The notes beneath the pieces were generated by a model. It searched no databases. It was not told the DNA's origin and worked only from the letters and a program-made list of their open reading frames with translations. The translations under genes and the position numbers were made by a program. A stretch of 29,019 nt of DNA from CAYYWP01 sp050176585 (GTDB lineage Bacteria > Desulfobacterota > Binatia > HRBIN30 > CADEER01). The stretch's first letter is position 1. Every line of letters begins with the position of its first letter. Of this stretch, positions 22,949 to 29,019 are shown in pieces. The stretch spans positions 1 through 29,019 of the forward strand of contig JBFXHX010000043.1 in NCBI GenBank assembly GCA_050176585.1, written 5' to 3'.

Positions 22949-24568
22949 ATGTGGTGTGAGAAACTGACATTCGGAGATCTGGTCGATCGCGCCGCCGCGC
23001 GCTGGCGCGACCGGGAAGCACTCTACTTCGAGGGCCGCCGATGGTCGTTCGCCCAGCTGCGCGAGGAGGTCGATCGCGCCGCGAAGGCGCTGATGGCCGG
23101 CGGGGTCGCGGCGGGTGATCACGTGTGCCTCTGGCTCGGCAACCGCCCCGAGTTCGTCTTCATATTCTTTGCCCTGGCCAAGATCGGCGCCGTCCTGGTG
23201 CCGATCAACACGCGTTTCCGCACCCGCGACATGGCGTACATCGCCACCCAGTCCGACGCGACCACGCTGATCGCCGCGGCCAGCTCGCACGGCGTGGACT
23301 ACCTGGCGATGATCGAAGAGCTGCTCCCCGGTCTGCGCACGCACGTCGCGGGCTCGCTCCGCGCCGACGCAGCACCCGCGCTACGGCGCGTGATTCTCGT
23401 CGATCGCAACGACGTCCCCGGTACGCTCGCATGGTCCGAGCTGCTGAACGCCGGCGCATCGGTGACCGATGCCGCGCTCGGCGCGCGCAGCGCCGCGGTC
23501 GACCCAGCCGACACCGCGTACATCATGTACACCTCCGGCACGACCGGGTTCCCCAAAGGCGTGATGCAGGGCCACTACGCCGTGCTGCGGAACGTGTTCG
23601 ACAGCTGCAGCCGGCACGGTCTCACGCCGAACGACGCCGTCCTCGACTACCTGCCGCTCTTCCACGCGTTCGCCGTCTACACGGCGCTGCTCGCCTCACC
23701 CGCGACCGGTGCTCGGCACATACTGATGCCGATCTTCGACGCCGGTGAGGCGCTGCGCTTGATCGAAGCCGAACGCGCGACGCTGATCCACGGCTTCGAT
23801 ACGCACTTCAAGGACCTTCTCGAGCATCCCTCGCGTCCGGAGCGGGATCTCTCCAGCCTGCGCACCGGCCTCTGCGCCGCCGGCATGCTGTCCACCGAAC
23901 CCATCGCCCGGCGCGCCCAGGCGCTGACGCGAACCATGACCGGATACGGCATGACCGAGATCGGCGTCGGGATGACGACCTCATTCCTGGACAGCGACGA
24001 GGAATCGCGCGTCGCGATGAGCGGCTGGCCGCTGCCGGGCTACGAGGTCAAAATCATCGACCCCGCGACCGGTGCCGAGCTGCCCGCGGGCGAGATCGGC
24101 GAGATCTGCGTGCGCGGGTATCACGTCATGAAAGGCTACTACAAAAAGCCGGAGGAGACGGCGAAGACCATCGACGAAGCGGGTTGGCTTCACACCGGGG
24201 ACTCCGGCTTCTTGCGCGAGGATGGCTGCCTGCGTTTCCTCGGGCGTTACAAGGACTTGCTGAAAGTGGGCGGAGAGAACGTGGACCCCACCGAAGTCGA
24301 AAGCCTGTTGCTCGTCGATGAGCGCGTCAACCACGTCGCCGTGGTGGGGGTGCCGCACGCGCGGCTCGTCGAAGTGCCGGTGGCGTTCGTCATCCGCCAG
24401 AGCGGTGCGCAACTCTCGGAAGAGGACATCATCGCGGTCTGCAAGGGGAACATCGCCAGCTTCAAGGTTCCGCGCCGGGTCTTCTTCGTGGACGCCTTCC
24501 CGATGACCGGAAGCGGCAAGATTCAGAAGTACCTCCTGCGTGAAGAGGCCGTCCGGCTCATGGCCTGA
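22949..24568 (+). CDS. Acyl-CoA synthetase (AMP-dependent, ANL superfamily)
   Basis: This enzyme activates a carboxylic acid to its acyl-adenylate and then the CoA thioester. The N-terminal domain has LTFGDLVDRAAARWRDREAL and the P-loop YTSGTTGFPKGVMQGH (near residue 195). The adenylate motif is GYGMTEIGVGMT, then LHTGDSGFLREDGCLRFLGR with the hinge, and the A10 lysine lies in GSGKIQKYLLRE. The length of about 539 residues is normal. Starts at 22925, 22940 and 22949 are all in frame; 22949 is preferred because GAGGG lies about nine bases before it and family members begin close to LTFGDL. The acid is unknown: the motif set fits medium/long-chain or FadD3/FadD17-like enzymes. Confidence 0.93.
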   Translation: MWCEKLTFGDLVDRAAARWRDREALYFEGRRWSFAQLREEVDRAAKALMAGGVAAGDHVCLWLGNRPEFVFIFFALAKIGAVLVPINTRFRTRDMAYIATQSDATTLIAAASSHGVDYLAMIEELLPGLRTHVAGSLRADAAPALRRVILVDRNDVPGTLAWSELLNAGASVTDAALGARSAAVDPADTAYIMYTSGTTGFPKGVMQGHYAVLRNVFDSCSRHGLTPNDAVLDYLPLFHAFAVYTALLASPATGARHILMPIFDAGEALRLIEAERATLIHGFDTHFKDLLEHPSRPERDLSSLRTGLCAAGMLSTEPIARRAQALTRTMTGYGMTEIGVGMTTSFLDSDEESRVAMSGWPLPGYEVKIIDPATGAELPAGEIGEICVRGYHVMKGYYKKPEETAKTIDEAGWLHTGDSGFLREDGCLRFLGRYKDLLKVGGENVDPTEVESLLLVDERVNHVAVVGVPHARLVEVPVAFVIRQSGAQLSEEDIIAVCKGNIASFKVPRRVFFVDAFPMTGSGKIQKYLLREEAVRLMA

Positions 24569-24569
24569 G

Positions 24570-24589
24570 GCGCCGAAGTCGCTCGGCGC
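24570..24589 (+). terminator. Possible terminator hairpin after the acyl-CoA synthetase gene
   Basis: GCGCCGA and TCGGCGC form a perfect 7-bp stem around AGTCGC, two bases after the stop codon. No T-tract follows. Confidence 0.4.
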
Positions 24590-24798
24590 GCGGTGACCGA
24601 CATCCGCGCGTCCGCCTCTGCAACGAGTTGCCCGAAAGTGTCACTTCTTCATCCCCCAATGCGCGGCCCCACCGATGGTATCGGCCATCAGTGACGGCCT
24701 GCGCGATTGGCACGGTCAGTGCTCTAGCCCATAGCGCACGAACTAACATGCGGCGTGACCGATCTCGATCGGGAAGCGGCGCGCAAGGGGGATCGGCC

Positions 24799-24945
24799 AT
24801 GCTGGGCAAACCACAAAGAGTCACTTTGTACGAGCTGGTGAAGACGGTGCAGGATTGCGCGCGGTCTGAGGAAGAAGTCGTGGCGGTGTTGACGCATCTG
24901 CTACGGCGCACGCGCCGACCTCGCATGCTTCCGGTTGCCGCGTAA
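24799..24945 (+). CDS. Small protein of unknown function
   Basis: A strong ribosome site (AAGGGGG) lies about seven bases before an ATG opening a 48-codon frame. The N-terminal part (RVTLYELVKTVQDCARSEEE, then VVAVLTHLLRR) looks like a real amphipathic two-helix protein. It resembles small proteins of about 70-80 residues that I have seen in deltaproteobacterial genomes with a VTLxELVxxV...EEEVVATVxHL pattern, from memory only. The last residues (TRRPRMLPVAA) look off-pattern, so the gene may be truncated or frameshifted near 24910. No function is proposed. Confidence 0.5.
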   Translation: MLGKPQRVTLYELVKTVQDCARSEEEVVAVLTHLLRRTRRPRMLPVAA

Positions 24946-25084
24946 ACGCGCACTGGGTCGTTCTCTCCCCCCCGGGAGCTGCTGGTCCTGTTGCTTGGGG
25001 CCAGCGGCTCCCCCTCCCCACACCGCGCCGCTCGCGCATCGCCATTGACCGGCGCCGTGGGTCCGGTTAGTAGGCGCCGTCGCT

Positions 25085-25600
25085 ATGGCGCTGCGATTTT
25101 TGCTGCTGACGCTTTCACTTCTGTTCGCTGGTTGGGCCGGCAGCGATGCGGCGCCAGCGGCGGACAATGGTCCACCCCCGGCTACCGACGGCGGACCACC
25201 CCCGCTGTCGTCGGTCATTCGGTGGCACGAGACTCCCTCCGGCATGAAGTACACCGACATCGTGGTCGGAAAGGGTCCGACGCCGCTCGAGGGGCAGATC
25301 GTGGTCGTGCACTTCACCGGTTGGCTCGAAGATGGGACGAAGTTCGACAGTACGTTCGACCGCAAACGCCCCTTCGGTTTCCCGGTCGGATCCGGGCAGG
25401 TGATCCGGGGCTGGGACGAAGGCGTGCGCACCATGCGCCCGGGCGGAAAGCGCCGCCTGCTCGTACCGCCCGAGCTCGCCTATGGAGAGAAGGGGTTCTC
25501 CCGGATCATCCCGGCAAACGCGAAGCTCACCTTCGACATCGAGCTCCTGCGGATCGTCGACAAGCCCGCCACAGGGCCTACGCCATCGCGCCGGCGGTGA
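25085..25600 (+). CDS. Exported FKBP-type peptidyl-prolyl cis-trans isomerase
   Basis: This is a protein-folding catalyst for the periplasm. A signal peptide (MALRFLLLTLSLLFAGWAGS) is followed by a Pro/Gly-rich linker (about residues 23-42). The FKBP domain then shows SGMKYTDIVVGKGPTPLEGQ, VVVHFTGWLEDGTKFDSTFD, PFGFPVGSGQVIRGWDEGV, MRPGGKRRLLVPPELAYGEK, and the closing strand LTFDIELLRIV. The aromatic pocket residues (Y, F, D, F, V, I, W, Y, F) of active FKBPs are present. The length of 171 residues fits a single-domain secreted member. The ATG at 25085 is the natural start because it begins the signal peptide. Confidence 0.94.
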   Translation: MALRFLLLTLSLLFAGWAGSDAAPAADNGPPPATDGGPPPLSSVIRWHETPSGMKYTDIVVGKGPTPLEGQIVVVHFTGWLEDGTKFDSTFDRKRPFGFPVGSGQVIRGWDEGVRTMRPGGKRRLLVPPELAYGEKGFSRIIPANAKLTFDIELLRIVDKPATGPTPSRRR

Positions 25601-25680
25601 ACGCTCGCGCCGCATCGCTCTCCCCGCGCATGGCGCGCGCGGAATTGTGGTGCGCCGAGGTCTTGTAACTGGACGGGGAG

Positions 25681-25705
25681 GCCGGCGGTGATCTAAGCCG
25701 CCGGC
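25681..25705 (+). terminator. Possible terminator hairpin downstream of the FKBP gene
   Basis: GCCGGCGG and CCGCCGGC form a perfect 8-bp GC stem with loop TGATCTAAG, about 80 bases after the FKBP stop. The following bases (TCTCC) are only mildly T-rich. Confidence 0.45.
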
Positions 25706-25926
25706 TCTCCCTGGCCTACCCATCGCCCGGGGCGCGCGTCCGCAGCGCCGTCAGGCTGTCCACCTCCGCCCAGATGCAGCGATCTACCACTCGCGTCCAC
25801 AAACACCGCCCGCCTCACGCAGCCCCTGCTCCCGCTCCATTCACCGCATCGTTCCATCGGCAGCGAGTCACCGTGCAGCGGCCGTGCCAGCATGGCCGGT
25901 GTCAGGGCACATCGTCAGCACTGCGT

Positions 25927-25948
25927 ATGATGCCGTGCGGTGCATCAT
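25927..25948 (-). repeat. 7-bp inverted repeat downstream of the copper ATPase gene
   Basis: ATGATGC and GCATCAT pair perfectly around an 8-base loop. It is about 95 bases past the copA stop and, together with the neighbouring repeat, may end that transcript. Confidence 0.35.
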
Positions 25949-25960
25949 GTGAGGTGGCGC

Positions 25961-26009
25961 GTCAGCGCTGATAAGTTGCCACCAGGCGCCGAGTTTTGTC
26001 GGCGCTGAC
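25961..26009. repeat. 8-bp inverted repeat with a 33-base spacer
   Basis: GTCAGCGC (25961-25968) and GCGCTGAC (26002-26009) are exact reverse complements. They lie 35-83 bases past the end of copA. The inner spacer contains TTTT, so a transcript-ending structure is possible but unproven. Confidence 0.3.
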
Positions 26010-26043
26010 CCGGTCCGCGCGTTCCCGTGAGCGGGGCACGTCC

Positions 26044-28491
26044 TTAGAGCCGCACTTGGCGAAGTCGCAAAGCGTTCAGGATCACCGAGACCGAGGACAT
26101 GGTCATGGCTGCGGCGGCGAGCATCGGGCTGAGCAGCAGGCCCCACACTGGGTACAGCACTCCCGCGGCAATTGGCACGCCGAGGGCGTTGTAGACGAAC
26201 GCGAAAAAGAGATTCTGGCGGATGTTCCGCATTGTCGCGCGGCTCAAGCGGCGCGCCTTCACGATACCGCTCAGATCTCCGCGCAGCAGAGTAATGTCCG
26301 CGCTCTCGATCGCGACGTCGGCCCCGGTGCCCATCGCGATGCCGACGTCGGCGGCCGCGAGGGCGGGCGCGTCGTTGATGCCGTCGCCGGCCATTGCCAC
26401 GCGGTGCCCGGCGGCGCGCAGGCGCTCGATCAACTGCGCTTTCCGCTCGGGCAACACTTCCGCCTCGACCGCGTCGATGCCGAGCGTTGCGGCGACGGCC
26501 TCGGCGGTCGGGCGTGCGTCGCCGGTCACCATCATCACCCGCATGCCCTCGGCGTGCAGCTGGCGGATCGCCTCCGGCGTCGAAGGTTTGATCGGATCGG
26601 CGACACAGATGAGGCCGACGACGCGACCGTCCACAGCCGCGAACATCACCGTCTGTCCGGCGGCGCGCCGTTGTTCCGCGCGCGCAGCGAGCGCTCCGGC
26701 GTCGAGCTGGAGTGCCGCGAGCAACCGCTCGTTCCCGAGCGCGACGCGCCGACCGCGCACGCGGCCTACTACGCCCTGGCCGGTGATCGAGTCGAACTGT
26801 TCGGGAGCCGCCACTCGCGCCCCGCGCTCGAGGGCGCCGGCGACGATCGCGCCGGCGAGTGGATGCTCGCTCGCGCGCTCCAGGCTGGCGACCAGCCCGA
26901 GGAGCTCGGTGGAATCGATGCCGTCCGCCTCGATCTCCACTAGGCGCGGCTTGCCTTCCGTCAATGTGCCGGTCTTGTCGACAACGAGGGTGTCGACGCG
27001 CGCCAGCACCTCCAGCGCCTCTGCGCGGCGGATCAGCACACCGGCTTGGGCACCGCGGCCGACCGCCACCATGATCGACATCGGCGTGGCGAGGCCGAGC
27101 GCGCACGGACAGGCGATGATCAGCACGGAGACAGCATTGATCAGCGCATAAGCCAGCCGCGGCTCGGGCCCGAGCCACGCCCAGGCGGCGAAGGTGAGCA
27201 CCGCGACCGCCACGACGGCCGGGACGAAGTAGGAGGCGACCACGTCGGCGACGCGCTGAATCTGCGCGCGGCTGCGCTGGGCCTCGCCAACCATCTGGAC
27301 GATCCGCGCCAGCAGCGTGTCGGCGCCCACGCGCTCGGCGCGCATGATGAACCCGCCCGTCCCATTGACGGTGCCGCCAGTGACGGGATCGCCGGGGGTC
27401 TTCTCCACCGGAATGGGCTCGCCGGTAACCATGGATTCGTCGATCGCGCTGCGCCCGTCCACGACTACGCCATCCACGGGCACCTTCTCTCCGGGGCGAA
27501 CGCGCAAGCGATCGCCGACCAGTACCTGCTCGAGCGGCACGTCCGCCTCATGGCCGTCCGGCGCAATGCGGCGCGCCATCGCCGGGGCCAAGCCGAGCAG
27601 GGCGCGAATGGCATTGCCGGTCCGACTGCGCGCGCGCAGCTCGAGCACTTGTCCGAGCTGGACGAGCGCGGTGATCACCGCCGCCGCCTCGAAATACACA
27701 GGGACGCCGCCGCCGTGGAGGCGAAACACCGCGGGAAACCATCCCGGCACTGCGGTGGCGATGATGCTGTAAGCCCACGCGACTCCCGTGCCGATCGCGA
27801 TCAGCGTGAACATGTTGAACCGCAGCGTGCGCAGAGAGATCCATCCGCGCTCGAAGAACGGTTTGCCGCCCCACAACACCACAGGCGTGGCCAGCACCGC
27901 CTGGATCCAGTTCATGGCCGGGCCGAGCCGACTGTGGAGCGGTTGTCCGGGCAGCATCTCCGACATCGACAAGGCGAACACCGCGGCCGCGAGCGGCGCG
28001 CACACCCGGAAGCGCCGCAGCATGTCGAGGAGCTCGGGATTCACCTCTTCCGCCGCGGTCACGGTGCGCGGCTCGAGTGCCATGCCGCAGATCGGGCACG
28101 CGCCGGGCGCATCGCGCACGATCTCCGGATGCATGGGGCACGTGTATTCGATTCGCGTCACCGGACGCGGAGGGGCCAGCGGCTCCAGCGCCATCCCGCA
28201 ATCGGGACAGGCGCTCCCGGTCGAGGTGCGCACCTCCGGATGCATCGGACAAGTGTAGGCTGAGGCCGCGGCCGGCGGTTGCGCTTGCGGCGGTGCGGGC
28301 GCGGGAGGCTGCAGATACCGCTCGGGATCGGCCTCGAATTTCTCCCGGCAGCGGGTGCCGCAGAATCCATAGCGCCGGCCGCCGTAGGACGACATGCCGC
28401 CCTTTGGCGCAGCCGGGTCCACGGTCATCCCGCAGACCGGATCGCGGGTGGTGCTCGAATCGGATGCCGATGGGGGAGCGGCCGAGACCAT
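26044..28491 (-). CDS. copA: Copper-type P1B ATPase with YHS and two CPMHPE metal-binding modules
   Basis: This inner-membrane ATPase exports Cu(I)/Ag(I). Before the membrane core lies an unusual cytosolic region: a YHS domain (RDPVCGMTVDPAAPKG, FCGTRCREKFEADPERYL), a Pro/Ala linker, and two copies of a heavy-metal-binding module (YTCPMHPEV...CPDCGMALEP and YTCPMHPEI...CPICGMALEP). No HMA (GMTCxxC) domain is present. The core has TGEP in MVTGEPIPVEKTPG, the ion-site motif ACPCALGLATP (near 460), DKTGTLTEG (phosphorylated Asp near 504), and AMAGDGINDAPAL (near 703). The last helices FVYNALGVPIAAG and MTMSSVSVILNALRL carry the YN and MxxSS signatures of the CopA group. At 815 residues it is complete. 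No regulator gene is adjacent. Confidence 0.95.
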   Translation of the reverse strand: MVSAAPPSASDSSTTRDPVCGMTVDPAAPKGGMSSYGGRRYGFCGTRCREKFEADPERYLQPPAPAPPQAQPPAAASAYTCPMHPEVRTSTGSACPDCGMALEPLAPPRPVTRIEYTCPMHPEIVRDAPGACPICGMALEPRTVTAAEEVNPELLDMLRRFRVCAPLAAAVFALSMSEMLPGQPLHSRLGPAMNWIQAVLATPVVLWGGKPFFERGWISLRTLRFNMFTLIAIGTGVAWAYSIIATAVPGWFPAVFRLHGGGVPVYFEAAAVITALVQLGQVLELRARSRTGNAIRALLGLAPAMARRIAPDGHEADVPLEQVLVGDRLRVRPGEKVPVDGVVVDGRSAIDESMVTGEPIPVEKTPGDPVTGGTVNGTGGFIMRAERVGADTLLARIVQMVGEAQRSRAQIQRVADVVASYFVPAVVAVAVLTFAAWAWLGPEPRLAYALINAVSVLIIACPCALGLATPMSIMVAVGRGAQAGVLIRRAEALEVLARVDTLVVDKTGTLTEGKPRLVEIEADGIDSTELLGLVASLERASEHPLAGAIVAGALERGARVAAPEQFDSITGQGVVGRVRGRRVALGNERLLAALQLDAGALAARAEQRRAAGQTVMFAAVDGRVVGLICVADPIKPSTPEAIRQLHAEGMRVMMVTGDARPTAEAVAATLGIDAVEAEVLPERKAQLIERLRAAGHRVAMAGDGINDAPALAAADVGIAMGTGADVAIESADITLLRGDLSGIVKARRLSRATMRNIRQNLFFAFVYNALGVPIAAGVLYPVWGLLLSPMLAAAAMTMSSVSVILNALRLRQVRL

Positions 28492-28684
28492 ACGGGTTCA
28501 ACGGCGACGCCGCGCCGCCTTGCGGGAACGGCCGGCGTTGCAGTGTCGGCTCTAGCAGCTCGACCGCTCACGCGAAACGCGGCGGATGAGCGGGCGCTCG
28601 GCGCGCCAGACCTGTGCCCGCTCGGCGGCGCGGCGCGTTCGTTACGTCCATCGGCCGGGCGACGATTGTCGCACCGTGGCGCGG

Positions 28685-28867
28685 TTACGCGGAAGGGCCG
28701 GACTCAGCGACCGGCACCCGATGTACGCGTACGCAGACGCAGCACGGATCGCCGAGGCTCTCGCCTACTGTGCGCTCCAAGCGCTCGCCGGTGACCGCAA
28801 AGGTCACGGTCACTTCGTACTGCTGCGCCGCTTCGAGCGGTTCTCGCAGCGCATCGGGTGCTGTCAT
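28685..28867 (-). CDS. Small protein of unknown function
   Basis: A 60-codon frame starts at ATG 28867 with AAAGGA about 10 bases upstream. The sequence (TAPDALREPLEAAQQYEVTV, TFAVTGERLERTVGESLGDP, then CCVCVRVHRV) looks protein-like, with a beta strand and a CCxC group. It may instead be the C-terminal part of a longer exported protein whose signal peptide lies upstream in another frame (28868-29009). No family is recognised. It sits upstream of copA on the same strand. Confidence 0.4.
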   Translation of the reverse strand: MTAPDALREPLEAAQQYEVTVTFAVTGERLERTVGESLGDPCCVCVRVHRVPVAESGPSA

Positions 28868-29009
28868 GGGCTCGATTTCCTTTCCGGGCCAAGCCGCCGC
28901 CAGCGTGGTGCTCGCCGATCGAGGAGCGGGTAACGACCGCGTGTGTGCCGACGGCCAGGGGCAGGACGCCGACGAACGCGGCACAGGAGATCGCGATGAG
29001 AGCACGCAT
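28868..29009 (-). other. Signal-peptide-like reading frame, possibly the frameshifted start of the following ORF
   Basis: The ATG at 29009 opens MRALIAISCAAFVGVLPLAV followed by GTHAVV, a convincing signal peptide. Beyond about residue 35 the frame turns into Arg/Ala/Gly-rich sequence without character. In the next frame the sequence WPGKEIEP leads directly into the ORF at 28685-28867. A single indel near the GGCGGCGGC run (about 28900) would join them into one exported protein of about 105 residues. Confidence 0.35.
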
Positions 29010-29019
29010 GGGAGCGACC

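Larger units (their letters stand above)
25601..26043. other. Convergent intergenic region between FKBP and copper ATPase, no gene supported
   Basis: A 443-base stretch between two converging genes. It holds several inverted repeats (25681-25705, 25927-25948, 25961-26009) but no frame with recognisable protein character. A 26-codon minus-strand frame starting within the 25927-25948 repeat has no ribosome site worth noting. Confidence 0.5.

Noticed and set aside
22639..22959. 106-codon plus-strand frame upstream of the acyl-CoA synthetase
   Set aside because: No recognisable family, no hydrophobic core pattern and overlap with the synthetase start; more likely non-coding remnant DNA.
25868..27178. 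436-codon minus-strand frame overlapping copA
   Set aside because: It is a shifted frame of the same strand as the copper ATPase, Arg/Pro-rich and without motifs.

Overview
The window is GC-rich, densely coded chromosomal DNA from a diderm bacterium: it carries a BamD-type outer-membrane lipoprotein, TatB/TatC, a class A penicillin-binding protein and IspH. A DUF4911-type protein and a thrC/CysO/CysM/E1-like cluster recall deep-branching proteobacterial relatives (Desulfobacterota, Myxococcota, Binatota-like). That placement is inference from gene content; no rRNA or tRNA gene is present to fix the taxon. I see no phage, IS element or CRISPR array.

Layout. (1) 1-748, minus: the tip of an ABC-2 permease and its ATPase, divergent from polA across a spacer with a canonical-looking promoter and two strong palindromes. 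(2) 1037-5388, plus: polA with a degenerate proofreading domain, then an ECF sigma factor, a zinc-type anti-sigma factor and an overlapping exported protein of unknown function. (3) 5431-9607, minus: a sulfur-carrier cysteine/threonine cluster running E1-like enzyme, threonine synthase, CysO/MoaD-like carrier, CysM-like synthase, and a second, degenerate E1-like protein. (4) 9835-11221, minus: bamD with an odd glycine-rich tail, preceded by an exported HMA-domain protein interrupted by an in-frame TGA in its metal-binding loop, which I read as a candidate selenoprotein. (5) 11459-14033: DUF4911, convergent tatBC, and a histone-deacetylase-family hydrolase divergent from tatB. (6) 14360-19694: PBP1A, endonuclease III with an altered Fe-S motif, a histidine phosphatase and a CvrA/NhaP2-type antiporter. 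(7) 20105-25600, plus: ispH, an exported PPOX-fold protein, a heavily decayed DUF1259 (LppY/LpqO) pseudogene, an acyl-CoA synthetase, a small unknown ORF and an exported FKBP. (8) 26044-29009, minus: a copper-type P1B ATPase with YHS plus two CPMHPE metal-binding modules, and a short, possibly frameshifted exported reading frame at the edge.

How the genes work together. Cluster 3 looks like a pathway in which an E1-like enzyme activates the C-terminal Gly-Gly of the small carrier, the carrier becomes a thiocarboxylate, and CysM uses it to make cysteine. The two E1-like proteins have complementary defects, which suggests an obligate heterodimer. The exported HMA protein and the copper ATPase are both metal-handling functions but lie about 15 kb apart. 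The two most notable items are the candidate Sec-containing HMA protein (10865-11221) and the split E1 pair (5431-6063 with 8858-9607).
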